A stretch of 64,000 nucleotides of DNA from Emmonsiellopsis sp. PD_33 (lineage: Eukaryota > Ascomycota > Eurotiomycetes > Onygenales > Ajellomycetaceae): contig JANTQF010000031.1 of assembly GCA_032988165.1 (NCBI GenBank), positions 62,001 through 126,000 of the forward strand, given 5' to 3'. This document shows positions 47,905-60,745 of this stretch, one piece after another. A program made the translations under genes and the position numbers. The notes under the pieces are model-generated. The model searched no databases and was not told the DNA's origin. It saw only the letters and a program-made list of their open reading frames with translations. The number at the start of each line of letters is the position of its first letter. The stretch's first letter is position 1.

Positions 47905-49165
47905 AACTCAAACCATGTCAACTAATAAGAACTGTAAATACTGGCTAAATAGTTATTACTGATTGAATCCCTGCTCACAGCAATATGAGCCAGGAAAGAG
48001 AGGCAGTGTGCTAGGTGCACACTATATAATACCAAAAAAAAGTGACACTAACTACTAATTTCATATGAGAAAGATGTGCAAACAAGAAACAACCTATCAT
48101 TTCAAATACAATTCAATTAAATATGGCTTGCTGCTGAATGATGAGGCTGATAGAGGTATACCTACTAATACTATATGATCCACTTTGATATACTATATGT
48201 GCACTGGCTAATATTTAACAGCTATTGAGTTAAAATAGTAATATGAAATCTATCTCAACAATAAGCTCCTAGAGACATTCTCAGTGTTGTCTAGATGCTA
48301 GTGTCATTTTCACCCCAGTAAGTGATAATTACTTATCAAGCTTAATTACAGTACTTACTCAATCAGATAATCTGACTGACATGGTGCAGAATGCATTAAC
48401 CTGCTGTAGAACTAAGAAGAGATAGATTTCTCAACTCATTAAATAATAGAGTTTAAAGATCAATCTATCTATACTGGGTGCAGGCAGTCTATCCATTTTG
48501 TAATCAAATTAAGTTGATGGCCAGTTAATGCAGAGAAACACCACAAAATAATCATCATCTATCTGAAATAATAAAGCTGTGAGTCATGCCAGAACTTCAC
48601 TAGTAGCATTAAGTTATAAGAGGCTAAAGATAAGGACAAGCATTACCTCCACTATCCCCAGGGGAATTTCTGCCACTACAAACACAAACTACCAGGCCAG
48701 CCCAGTCACTAATATCATTTCAGCAACAAGCAGATTCAGCAGATGGTAGAGAAGACATGCAGGAATAAGAGTAGTAATACTAGTAGTATCAATTTTCTCA
48801 ATGAATGGAACAAGTGGGATGCTATTAGATCTAACCTTCAAGTTATATCCTATTAGTATTTATAGCCCTCTAAGTCTACTACCATCATCTATAATGACTA
48901 TGACATATATATACAAGCAGCAGACAATAAAAATGAGCTTAGAGACCTCATTGACAACAAGATGATGGACAATGTGAATATTCAGGCAATTTAGGATAAT
49001 AAGAACCTGACACATAAGTAGAGGATGAGACAGATTGTAGATATAATAGCTAACCACATAAGATATAGAAATAGACTTTAGAGGTATCAAGCACAGCATG
49101 TAGTAGACAATGAGCATCAGATGCTTTAGATGACTACTCATCTTAATAACATCAGAATTAATTGA
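47905..49165 (+). pseudogene. Hypothetical X gene A, copy 2
   Basis: ATG in caaaccATGTCAACTAATAA at 47914. Readable pieces are CSQQYEPGKRGSVLGAHYII, MCKQETTYHFKY, YGLLLNDEADRGIPTNT, KDKHYLHYPQGNFCHYKHKL, FLNEWNKWDAIRSNLQVISY, YNDYDIYIQAADNKNELRDL and IDNKMMDNVNIQAI. These frames match copy 1 residue for residue apart from transition-type changes. Family unknown. Confidence 0.45.
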
Positions 49166-49769
49166 GGATGTTTAATATCAAAATAATATATAATATCAAA
49201 ATAATATATAATATTAAAATAGAGCAGATTACACACATCAGCCTAGATAATAATAGATCTTTACTTTGGGTGTGTTTTTCAATGCACTAACAGCTAATAA
49301 TAGTAGTAGTAGTTAATAATAGCATTAACAGCTGATGACTTCAACCCCCTTTATGACCTCCTCTTTAATATCCCCTTTTTTGCCCACAATGGCATCTCAG
49401 CTGGTTTTAATTCAATTAAATTATAGGAATCAGGCATATTTCCTCATCTGATTAACTTGTAGAGATTATGTGGATTCCTCATTCTATTAATTGACTGATA
49501 GCTTGTAATGCCAGTAGGATTATCATTACATATATATATATATATTTGCATTTAGCCTGCCATTTAGTCACACACATGAATAAATAATAGTTAATGACTC
49601 CAGAACAGTCAGATGTCTAAATCAGCTAAAGAGACATCATCTACTAATTATAAAATATGCATATAATATCTAGTTTGCTATATAATATGGTTATAAAACC
49701 TCAACAGACTGTAAGTTGAGGGGTCTACATGGGGCATAATTTAATTGGTTATATTAGCCCAGGCAGGCT

Positions 49770-49945
49770 AGTTATTAGTGCTATGTGATATTAAATATTG
49801 GCAGACCAACATTGGTGGGTGTTAGTACTACATGATATTAAATATTGGTAAACCAATGTTAGTAGTTATTACTACTATATGATATCCAATGTTGGTAGTA
49901 TAATATTCATGGTTACTTATTAGTGGTTGCTGGCAATCTATAGAA
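49770..49945 (+). repeat. Tandem repeats, X copy 2
   Basis: Units around gatattaaatattggcagac and caacattggtgggtgttagt; counterpart of 24090-24300. Confidence 0.45.
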
Positions 49946-50034
49946 TAACTAATATTAGCAGTTGAATATTAGTGTAGGTTATATCAAGCCTATGATAACT
50001 TGGTGAGAAACATAAGGAAAATACTCATATTTTA

Positions 50035-50940
50035 GTGTTCTTTTGCTTATTATCTTTCAGTCATGTAGTGTGCTTTGATTTTTCTACTCTAACCTCCTCT
50101 TTTCATTCTATTCTTAATGACTTACATATTCTATCTCTTCACTGTATATATATCTTATACATCTACACTATTAGTATGTTTATCTCTCCTTCTACTAAGT
50201 ATCTTTCACTATCTTCTGAGCCTTATCTAGGCTTTAATCCTTCTATTTTCTTACTATCTTCAGTGGTTGTTTGAGATCCTTTCAGCATCCCTTATTATAA
50301 TGCCCTTAATGACATTCCAGGTCCTAGGCTTCCTGATGATTTTATAAAGGCCCTGTGATCTAGACAAGTAGATAAGACTATTTAGTTGGCTGTATTAGTA
50401 CTATTTATCTCCATTCTACTTACTCATAAGTAAGTGCTGCTAGTATCTCTTATTACTGTATCAGTACTGCCAGTACAGCCTGTCTCTATAGCTCTATTAG
50501 CTGTGCTAGTACTACTAGTATGGCCTGTCTCTTTCTCACCTGATGCATCCACTCAGTTGAGAACTAAATATGAGGCCTATGATCACTAGATGTATGAGAT
50601 AAACTATTATTTTAGTCATCTCATATATTATCTTCATCAGTCCTAATGTTCTCTGTGTGTCTGTGTGCTACACACTTTCTCTGTGGATTCCTCTTCTTAC
50701 CAGCTACTCTGGCTAAACTCAGACACACTGAACACTGGGCATATCAAGAACCAACAGTATATTACTTGTGGCAGCTATTACAGGTACAATGTAGAATGAG
50801 TGCCTAATTAGATGAAGGTATAGAGCTCAGAGGAGTCTCAGGTGTAGAGTCTGAAAGAGAAGAAGACACTAACTCCACTACAGGAGAGGTAGAGGATGAA
50901 GGACCTCAGAGGGGTATAAATATCTTTCTACTGAAATAAA
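50035..50940 (+). pseudogene. Unrecognised gene-like tract B, X copy 2
   Basis: Reads SSFHSILNDLHILSLHCIYI, YYNALNDIPGPRLPDDFIKA, VSIALLAVLVLLVWPVSF and KYEAYDH-MYEINYYF with few stops. It matches copy 1. No family recognised. Confidence 0.35.
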
Positions 50941-51057
50941 AGAATAGTGTTAGAATTAGATTCATATAAAGTGATATCTAATAGGAAGGATAATCATTAT
51001 TAATACTTTGCCAGATGGTCAATATGTCCATATAGTCATATATTTAATTTGAAATTT

Positions 51058-51360
51058 AAAAGCTTTTATAAAGTGCTATGTCCCTTCTCTTTTAATTTAA
51101 GTGCTTTTATAAAGTGCCATGTTCCCCCCCTTTCAATTTGAGCTTTCACAAAGTGCCATGTCCCTCTCCTTTTGATTTAAGTGCTTTGACAAAGCACTAT
51201 ATTCCTCCCCTTTTAATTTGAGTGCTTTCATAAAGTGCCATGTCCCCCCCCTTTCAACTTGAGCTTTCATAAAGTGCTGTGTCCCTCCCATTTTCATTCA
51301 GGTGCTTTTGTAAAGTGCCATATCTCTCTCCTTTTGATTCAAAAGCTTTCACAAAGTTTC
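51058..51360 (+). repeat. Tandem array of about 40-bp units, X copy 2
   Basis: Units such as gtgcttttataaagtgccat followed by tccctctccttttgattt; counterpart of 25385-25690. Confidence 0.65.
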
Positions 51361-52479
51361 ATATATGAAAGAGGTAAAAAGTTCTAAATATCTAGCTTTT
51401 TTCTATCTCTCCCCTATCTTTTTTTTCTCTTTTCTTAGATATCTTCTCTCCTACTAAAGATCATCAACATTCTCCTCCCTATATCATACTGATTATAACT
51501 ATATTGAAATAAACTCTTAAACTACCTTCCTTTCTCTCTGAAAAGAAAATCCTGTCACCTTCCTCCTCTAATATCACATTCAATACAAAAGATGTATGTA
51601 TAAAACTTTGACATCATAAAATAGAGAAGTAGTAAGACTGATATAATATATAGGTTAGTATATGGGTCACCCACTAACCAGTATTAAATACTGCTTATTA
51701 CTAGTTAGGAGCTGGCACACTTCTATTATAACTCTTACCCTGATACCCAGGCACTACTAGCCCAGCCTAGGAGGAATGTAATGTACATATAGAATATGAT
51801 CAAACCTACTGACTTTATCTATTCTAAATACTTCCATATGAATGTACTATTAGTTCAATCTTATGGATAACAATCTGATGTGCAACAAATTGATTTTCCC
51901 TGCCATGCCTGCTAAGTATACTATCAATCATTCCCTATCTGTATTCAAGTTCCTGGCTATTTTAGGGGGTGTTGTAGAAACTGCCTATGAAATAATCACT
52001 ACTAATACATCATATGAAATATATATTAAAATAACATGTTCCAAACTTTCTCTCCAGGCCCTTTCTCACCTCTCACCCCCCACACTAGTGATCAGTCTGA
52101 GTCTACACCTAACAACCCCATCATTATCAATTAAGTAGAGGGTTAGATGATCTCCTCCCTTAAGGGGTAGGTTTAGAGACTTTGAAATCCAGATAAATCT
52201 TACTTTATCTCTTTTGATTGATTTGATCAGCTTTATTTTTAGATGCTTGATTTTAAGGGGTGAATCTAGCTCTCTATCTGAGCTTTTTACTGTCTCTTTT
52301 CCTTCTGCTTTATATGTATAGCCAGGTTGATTTTAGATGCTAGTTTTTCATTTTTTTAAAGGGTGGGATTAGCTAGTAACCTTAGAATGTTACTTCTTTA
52401 TTACTTTAGCTTTTCTTTTACCTATCTTTATGTTTTTATCCTTTATTCCTCTATTTAATTTATATGACTATATTATTTG
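51361..52479. other. Decayed X sequence, copy 2, no recognised gene
   Basis: Equivalent to 25720-26820. A frame at 51863-52138 is open for 91 codons but shows no motif. Confidence 0.35.
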
Positions 52480-52870
52480 CTACTCTCTATATTAATATTA
52501 GTAGAGGTATCCCTATCAACACTTATATCAGCCACATTAATGTTGGCTGGTGTGTCCCTGCCATCATCCCTATTAATATTAATAGAGGTGTCCCCTTAGC
52601 TACTCACATCAGCTGTGCTAATATTAGCCAGTGTGTCCCTACTACTATCCTCATCAATATTAGTAGAGGTATCCCCTTAGCCACTCATATCAGCTACACT
52701 AATATTAGCCAGTGTGTCCTTACTACCATTTCTATTAATATTAGTAGAGATGTTTCTATCACCACTACTTGCATCAGGTCATGCTAATATTAGGTGGTAT
52801 GTTCCTGCTCTCATTTACATTAATATTAGCAGCCTAGGTATCTACATTGCCACTCATATTGGCTATGCTA
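52480..52870 (+). repeat. 72 bp satellite array, forward orientation, X copy 2
   Basis: Units attaatattagtagaggtat, ccccttagctactcacatca, gctgtgctaatattagccag; counterpart of 26825-27205. Confidence 0.7.
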
Positions 52871-55800
52871 ATATTAGCTCTGCTATGATCTATTTCTTTA
52901 ATATTGCCTGTTACCCTGTTTCATACTATCAGATGTGTACACCCCTTTCCCACTTCATTTAGGAGATTGGTGCTTATCTCCTTGTCTGTGTGCAAGCAAA
53001 TTTTAGCATCTTTTTTTGACCATCTAGATTAGATCAATTAGTGATGGGCCATATCTAAATATTCAAGCCTTTTTATTAGTGGTAGAATAGATACACTAAA
53101 ATTTACTAGTATGTAGATAAGGAGATAGTCTGCTATACTATCACTATCTAGTGCTATAATCTTTACATTAACTCTCAACCTCTATCCCTATCTACAGCAG
53201 TTTTCCCTGTCAGTGACATCCAAAATGAACAAATATAAATGTGAATGCAATAAATAAATAAATATACAAATAGATGATCAATTAATGGCCAGACTGCCAC
53301 TAATATGAATTACTTGGAAAGAGGATGACTCATATACAGCTATAGAGCCCAGCCAGCACTGATGTGAGATCAATCATAAAGAAAGAAATTAATTATGAGT
53401 AAACTTCAGCCACCAGCACTGATGGTGCAGAACTGTGGGATCTAATAGATTAAAATGAATTGTGATTGACACTATTCTTATTATTTTTCAGAAGAAAACA
53501 TTACTTTAGAAAAAGATTATACTAATTATATCTATCTTTAGTGATTTCCCTCTTTCTATCACATTCCTACTTCAGACAGCTGTATACTAACTGTTTTTAT
53601 TATAATAACATCAGTTTCAATTGATATATCTTGTTTTGATAAAATACCTACTACATACTAACTTAACTCTCATCAGTTAGTTACTGATAGTTATTCTCTC
53701 ACTTCTATTCTACTACTTAAAAATTACCTTACTTCATTCTTTTCTTACCTCTAATTACATTAGATTCTATCTCACTATCTGCTGAATTGATGCACTTCTT
53801 ATCTCTAAAGTCTTTCCTTTTTCTTTAAAGCTTTTGAAATCAACATCAAAAGAAGCTGTGAAGATGAGGATTAGTTGACACACAACTTGAAATGAGTTCT
53901 GTAAGTCAGTAGTTAGAGATAGGTTGATCTAGATAGTATATGATTTTAATATTCAAATTTGAAGTCTATACTGATAAGATGATTTGAAATTAAGCCTACA
54001 GCACAGCCTGGTAGAAATAAATCAAAGTGTAGGCAAAAGTCTATTATTAATAATTATTATAATAATGAGGATATAGGTGAGGATAATGGTTTGAAGGAAG
54101 TTAATGATGATATAGATGTGGAAGATGAGTCTCACCTTCCCTCAAATAAGTAAAGATAAATTGAGCTAGGCCTGGTGAGTTATTCTCTTTATCATGTTAT
54201 GCCTATCAATATTAATACTATTATGAGATGATTTTACTTATTAGTATTAGTATAGATCTACTTACATTTTATGGTGTCAGTACTGAAATCAACTGATTAT
54301 TTGAGTTAGAACTCTACATTACTGTAAAGATCATCTCTTTCAACTAGAAGCTCTTTCTTGAGTTCTTATGATGATCAGATTTTCTCAGGCCCTACTAGTA
54401 GTCATTAAACTCTTCTTACTACATCTGATGTAATTAAAGACAATGCAATTAAGAAGAGTAAAGAGTGTCTTGCATGGGCTGAATCAGAGTAAAGATCAGA
54501 TAGAAGTAAAATATAAGATAATAATCATACTCTTTTTAATGATGTTAGGGTCTTATGTGCTGAAAGGCTATACTCTGGCTATGAAATCTCACCATCACAG
54601 TGAATACCTTGGCTAGAAGAAAAGAAGCCCTTGATGTCAGAATTGATAAAGAAGGTATGAAGGACATAGTATGAGAAATTAATCAAATAATAGAATTAAA
54701 TGGGAGATATAATTAATCTTAAAAATCAGCTAATAAAGTAGCCTAATCATTGAGAGGCATGAATGATAGTTCCTCTAAGCATATTACTTACATGCTAATA
54801 CTCTAATGTTGATATAATACTAATAGGTTTTTAAATACATCACTTCAGTTTAATATCATCATACAATGATGATCAAAGCATATATTAATAGTATATTTAG
54901 TAGTAGGTACTCAAAGGAAGCAAATCTACAGGAGAAGATATAGATAGAGCTTCTAAAGAACTATCTTTATCTATACTCAGATGATATTTATAATGAGAAT
55001 AGAGTAGACTCTATTTTCCATTATTCTTAATCTCTATTAACTGACTTCATAGAATTTAAAACACAGTATATAATGACTTTCCAACAATGTTCTTCAGGTG
55101 TTTGCAAAGCTTTTCTATGGCTAAGGCCAGCATGACTTAGCAAGTAACTTACTCACACAGAAGTTCTTTAGATACTCTAAATAGGAGCTTGCTATCATTC
55201 TTCCTATCTTTATCACAGCCAATTTAGTGTACTTTGTGATCAGAAATCTCAGATAAATAATTAATCAGTCTGGGGATACAGGATTAAGATTTAATGGAGC
55301 TTTAGCCTTTCATAAGAATTAGACTTTGTGATTATATGGGATTAGATCTTTATTGCTAATATTTATAATTAGGAAAATTCAAGGATTTAACAGTCATATA
55401 GGGGGAAATGTGTGAGAAGTAAAGAGATATACTAAGACATATTATTCAAAAATAAGTTTGGAATCTTTCTGAATTCCAGAAGGGTAATGGGGAAATTACA
55501 GTGAATAAGATCATTACTGATTTAAATGCTGATATAGTGGAAGATCTTGATTTATTCAAGCTAACAGATAATGAATAGAAAGGTGCAGAGTAATTAATAT
55601 ATCTTTATAGGTTTTTCATACTCTCTCTTATTTACTTGGAATCTAACTCTACTTCTGAGATAATAGTATATTAATTCTTTCACAGACTAGCTGTCTATAG
55701 CTTAGAGTCTACCTCTATAATTACTAATACTCTGCCAGCAACCTCATCAGTGCCTATAATGAAAGAAGTATAGATTACTATAGTTTTTTAATGTTTGATC

Positions 55801-56209
55801 ATCTTCATCATGTGGAACCATCTCTTACTGCAGTACATACTTATTACTGAGAGGTCTCTTCACCTAATATTTCTCTTAATAAGGCTGTGATGTTATTTAT
55901 CAACAGCTTCCCTGTAATTCTTATTCATACTTAATGCCCACATTTTTGATTTTCTTGTTCCTCCTTCTATCTCTTCCCTTCATCACTATAACTACCTGTT
56001 TCAAACAACACCTAGCACTGTTCATTCAATGATTGTTAATCTATCTTAATTTTATTTTTTACTGTTTATAGATTCTATATATTATAGATGAATAGTACTT
56101 TTACTAAATTAAATAATAATAATAATCAATATGATCAACATGCAATAAATGACAGTGTCAGTAAAGATAATATTATTAATAATAGAGTATAGAGTACTGC
56201 TGATGCTAT
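52871..56209 (+). pseudogene. Segment between satellite arrays with gene-like tract C, X copy 2
   Basis: At 53960-55790 the reading matches copy 1: EDESHLPSNK, VRVLCAERLYSGYEISPSQ, WLEEKKPLMSELIKKV, IMTFQQCSSGVCKAFLWLRP, TDLNADIVEDLDLFKLTDN and YLESNSTSEIIVY. Several frames are used, so introns or indels are likely. Function unknown. Confidence 0.35.
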
Positions 56210-56870
56210 CATCAATGTTAATGCAGATAAAGATAGGAACATACTAGCTAATATTAGTATAGCTGATGTGAGTGGCAATAGGGATACCTCTAATAATATT
56301 AATGTGAATGGAGATAGGGACACACTGGCTAACATTAATGCAGCTGATGTGAGTGGCAACAGAGACACCTCCAATAATATTAACACAGATAGGGGTAGAG
56401 ACATATTGGCTAATATTAATGCAATTAATATGAGTGGTGATAGGGATACCTCTAATAACATTAATGTGAATGGGGATGAGGATATACTAACTAATATTAG
56501 TGCAATTAATACAAGTAGTAATAGGGACACCTTCAACAATATTAATGTGGATGAGGGTAGGGACACACTGGCTAATATTAGTATGGCTGATGCAAGTGGT
56601 GATGGGGATACCTCTAATAACATTAATGTGAATAGGGGTAGAGACATACCCACTAATATTAGTGTAGCTGATATTAAGTGGTGAAAGGGACATCTCCACC
56701 AAAATTAATGTGAATGATAGTAGGGACACACTACATAATATTAGTGCATTCAATGTAAATAATAATGAAAATACCTCTATGAATCTTAGCACAGTTAATG
56801 CCATTAGCAGCAGCAACACCTCTACTAATATTAACATAATTGAGAATATTCACATTATTAACACTATTAG
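56210..56870 (-). repeat. 72 bp satellite array, inverted orientation, X copy 2
   Basis: Counterpart of 30540-31190, ending about 160 bp before the right end of X. Confidence 0.7.
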
Positions 56871-57032
56871 TGTGATTATTACACTGCAGGCACATATAAG
56901 GGACCAGCTGCACACAGTAGCTTCTGCATGCTCCAAGTAGGACCATATAATAAATCACTGTGTCTGTTAAAACTGCATGAGTGTGCTTGTGCCACCACAT
57001 GCCCTACATGCAGCAAAAAGATTTTGCCAATG

Positions 57033-58321
57033 TTGGGTCTCAAAGAATTGTTGCTCCTATTTTGATGAGGTACTAATTATAATGGCAATATAATAAATCT
57101 AATATATATTATAATTAGCATTTATTCTCTTCAAATAAAGTAGGAGTATGACCAAATATTATTATCTTATGAAGTGTCAAGGAGAATGTAATATTCTCAT
57201 TCATGTGGATATTCCTCTCATTAAATGAGCTGACTATCATGTTGTATTCTGTCTCAATGTGAAGTTCACTGACCAGTACCTACACTATCAGTTGAATAAT
57301 ATGAGTAATGCATGGGATATGACTCTAATCCTCATCTCATTGATATTCAATCAATCTCTCCTTCAAGCTTCATATCATTGTTGAATTGTTTTTCACATTA
57401 TTAGTAGTAATAGCAAGTAGATTTAATGAAATATCTCAGTGGTCATTTCAAATGACATTATACAGAATTTCTGCCAGGTAGTCCCCAGTATGACTTCAGA
57501 TTAAGGCCTCAAAATCAATTAGTTACTCCTTGTACTCCCATTGATCATTAATGAAGTAGCAGATAACCCCTAGAAATGCCAGGTTATTTATACTTGTTCA
57601 TGCATCTACAGCTAAGGATATTTTTCTCTGCTGCTTCAGCTTCAGGCCTAGATCTTCCATGTCCTTAGTATAGTGTTAATTGAGGTTGTCTTACAGACTC
57701 ATTTAATGGGGGATTTCCATTGGAGGTTTTAGCATCTACAGTAAGACTCAGAATTCAGTGTTTTCAATCAATTAGAGTGAAAGATTCAGGGAGATACAGA
57801 CATGAAGTATTTATTTATGAAAGGCCTTAAGTGTGCAGGGTGAAAGGTCTGCAGCAATAGACTTTAGTTATAGTCATTTCTTCATTATTTTCTAAAGAAA
57901 TCATCTTATTAGTGTTACTCAAAAGTATTATTTAGAGGAGGAATAATATAGATCTCATCAGTCCTTCTAGAATATTATCATTTCTTGATTTTTAATTCCA
58001 GCTACATTCAACTAACTTGAGGTGTTGAGTAATTCCATCAGGACCATATTTACTCCATAATGAATGAGTCTGGATGGCATCACAATGCTTGTAATAAAGA
58101 AATGGCTGTCTAGTTTCTTTCTCAACTACCTATTGAAAGGAATCCTATTGATCTGAGTATTATTAATGGGAAGGTTTCCAGAGCTTTCACTTTATCAGGT
58201 TGGATATATAGCAATTTGTGGTGGACTACCAGAACTGGAATAGTAGGGTATGTGCATCTTCATAGATAATATATCTCTTCCCCTTAATAGTAATCTCAGG
58301 AAGTTTAGTAGATTCAGCCAT
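57033..58321 (-). pseudogene. hAT-superfamily transposase, N-terminal part, truncated by X
   Basis: Minus-strand ATG at 58319-58321 (MAESTKLPEITIKGKRYIIY). Next is a zinc-finger-like YYKHCDAIQTHS segment. Then, at about 57380-57640, the hAT core readings KISLAVDA-TSINNLAFLG, VICYFINDQWEY, HTGDYLAEILYNVI and LLAITTNNVKNNSTM, which contain positions of the DDE-type catalytic core, followed by IPCITHIIQLIV. About 430 codons are visible; the C-terminal part is missing because X begins at 57032. An intron (GAATAAAT..ATTAG or similar) is possible near 57060-57120. Stops mark it as dead. Confidence 0.7.
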
Positions 58322-58735
58322 TTAAGATAATAGGGAAGGGAGTGGTATGATAATAAGATAAGTATGATAATTCAGAGTTATTTTACTATGTGACTGGGAG
58401 AAGAAAACTCTAACCACACTAGTGCATGTGAGGAGGCTGCCTATCTCAAATTCCTTCAATGAGGAGAATAGAAATAATTAATCCCAGATATTAATATAGG
58501 AATGATATTAATCTCATTAAATATAGCAGAAATATCATTATATCATTACTGAAAAGCATTACCTTTGAAGCTTAGAGATTTATTTGATATAATAAAAGAA
58601 TAAGATGCTGTTGATATATATATATATGAGATCTCATTAAAAGCATTGAGAAATATATATATATTTCAATGAGTATTACTGGTTTTCTACTGTAGTAATT
58701 CTAATTAGAAAATAGAAGTAATAAAATTCAATTCA
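58322..58735. other. Spacer with AT-rich palindromes
   Basis: Likely 5' side of the hAT gene. It contains an AT repeat at 58614-58630 and a palindrome near 58648-58672 (attgagaaatatatatatat..caat). No gene seen. Confidence 0.4.
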
Positions 58736-58739
58736 ACCA

Positions 58740-59700
58740 ATCATATTATCTTATCCTCCCTCCTATCTTCACTCTACTATACTAAAAGAGAAAAATTTAA
58801 AAAAACTCCTCCTCTTCCTCCTTATCCTCCTCCTCCTCCTCATCCTCCTCCTCTTCCTTATTCTCCTCTTCCCTCTCTTTCTCCATCTCTTCATCCTTAA
58901 CAATCTACTTCTCCTCCTCCTCCTCATCCTTCTCCTCCTCCTCATTAGAGGTGAGGACAACCTCAAACTTATCCTCTGGCACCTCCTCTGGTAGAGGCAG
59001 CTCCTTATGACAGGTCAGATCAACCTGGGCATCAAAATCAGTTATCTCCTGATCAGCTACATCAGCATTAACTCTAGTAGCAAGGAGATTGACCTGGCTA
59101 GAGAGCAGTGTAGCCTCTTCAATGTCCTGGATCATCATGCACATGTAGGAGACAAAGAGGTCCTTAATCTCCTTCTTATTGTAAACCTACTAATTCATTC
59201 AATTAGATTAGAAGAGTGTTATTAAAGAGTATGACTAGAACTCTTACCTACTTGAGCTTTTTAGCCTCATACTCCAGAATTTCCTTAACTTACTCCTGGC
59301 AGTATTTCTTCTCAGCAGCCTTCTTCATAGCCTCCTTCTACTCCACCTTTACCTTATATCATTCTTAAGAGTACTTCTAGTTCTAATACTTCTATATCAG
59401 CTACTTCATTACCTTCTTCTCTAATTCCTTACACCCAGCCTCATCAGCCTCATTCCTAGCACAGATTAGCTGAATTCATATATAAGTATTATTATAAATT
59501 GTTATCATTCATTTTCCTCATGCAGCTTCTTCAGTGTGACATGGCATGCCTTGTAGTTGGTCTCACCCTATTTGAATGCTTCCTTCTCAGGCCCCTCAAG
59601 CTGATGACAATGCTCATGGGTCTTAGTTATGTGGATCTTGAAGGCAGGTGAAGATATAGCTAGTGATGGTAGTAGAAGAGAGTAATAATTATGATAATGA
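58740..59700 (-). pseudogene. Unrecognised spliced gene with a coiled coil and a Glu-rich tail
   Basis: On the minus strand, exon-like blocks read EHCHQLEGPEKEAFK, CHVTLKKLHEENE; then RNEADEAGCKELEKKVMK, KEAMKKAAEKKYCQE; then YNKKEIKDLFVSYMCMMIQD, IEEATLLSSQVNLLATRVNA and VPEDKFEVVLTSNEEEEKDE, ending in a long E/K/D tail (58805-58960). Probable introns lie at about 59180-59250 and 59465-59530 with GTAAG-like donors. It has relatively few stops. Composition suggests a coiled-coil, non-enzymatic protein. I do not know its family; it may belong to the neighbouring transposon material. Confidence 0.4.
58800..58960 (-). repeat. CTC/CTT trinucleotide-rich tract coding for poly-Glu
   Basis: Long (cctcct)-type run with tcctcatcc variations. 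Read on the minus strand it gives EEEEDEEEEEDKEEEEEFF-type sequence. Confidence 0.7.
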
Positions 59701-60029
59701 AATAGAGATATCAAAAGAGGAGAGGTAGGATAGTGGTAGAAAAAGAAGGAAAGAAAGAGAAGAAGAGGAGGAAAAATAAAAAGGTAGGGGGAATTTCTCT
59801 AATCTAAAAGTAGGTTGTTTACATTTAATACATCTATATTTGATATTCTTTGTATGGCATTGCCAGGCAATTTATATCAGAAATAGACCTAGATGATGAT
59901 TACAGGTTACTAGAGTAGCTAATTAGAGTTAGAATTTCAATAATATTTCTTTTTTTTCCCCTTCTTTTCTCCTCTCTCTTCTTCTTTTCTCTATCTATTT
60001 TATTCCTCCTCTTCCATCATCTCAATCAG

Positions 60030-60700
60030 CCATGTCTCTATCTCCTCTGCCCTTTATCCAAATGCATTGATACCCCCTTCTCTGATTTGAAAATGCTAAA
60101 GTACACCCTCCTCCCCCACCAAGTAGTAATGAAAAATAGTGTGCCCAGTTGCAAAGCAGCCTATAAGATACATATCACTGAGTAGGAGGCCAAGTGAGAT
60201 TAATACCATGCTGAGCTTTCTAATGCCTTAAGAAACTACTAGGTCAAACATAATTTCAAGCCCCATCACTACTGCAATAAGAACAGTAAATTATAGTCAC
60301 ACTTTTCAGTAACACTTAGTAGCTCATTCAGGTTAATAGAGTGGATTCAGGAGGTTTAGTTCTATCAGAAATCTGAGGAGCTCATTTTTATCAAGACCAT
60401 GATAGCACATCTGATCTGTAAGATTAATAGTGGGAAGCATCACTTCCAGTACTCTACCCTTAATGTCATCTAGTTAGCAGCAGAAACAGCCCTCACCACC
60501 CTTTTTAAATGTAAGTTAACTACTCTACTAAGTCTACTAAATATGTATACTGATTATATTATGAATATAGGTGGAGTTAAAATGATGGTGCATGGAAAGT
60601 AGTCAACTCTCAGGGTCAAGAATATACAGTTGGTGAGGGAGGTAGTAGATGTAATTAGATTAGAGTACTTTGAGCAAACTGCCCCCAAGGTTTAAGAGGG
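60030..60700 (+). pseudogene. Unrecognised degenerate gene, divergent from the coiled-coil gene
   Basis: Readings such as KYTLLPHQVVMKNSVPSCKA, YHAELSNALRNY, KPHHYCNKNSKL-SHFSVT, EELIFIKTMIAHLICKINSG, then a possible intron (gtaagttaac..atatag, about 60512-60570) and a short last exon. Cys/His content in the first half hints at a zinc-binding motif. A T-rich terminator-like stretch follows at 60700-60745. No family assigned. Confidence 0.3.
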
Positions 60701-60745
60701 TTTTTTAATGTTTTTGTGTGTTTTTAGTTTTTTAGTTTTTTTAGT

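Larger units (their letters stand above)
34308..57032. mobile_element. X copy 2: 22.7 kb, left terminus missing
   Basis: Collinear with X copy 1 over its whole length. The offset is about 25.2 kb, rising to about 25.7 kb after the MITE. The leftmost 60-odd bp including the left inverted repeat are gone. The right inverted repeat is present (57013-57032, CATTGGCAAAATCTTTTTGC read inward). Differences from copy 1 are chiefly C/T and G/A. Copy 2 often keeps the ancestral C or G. Confidence 0.8.
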
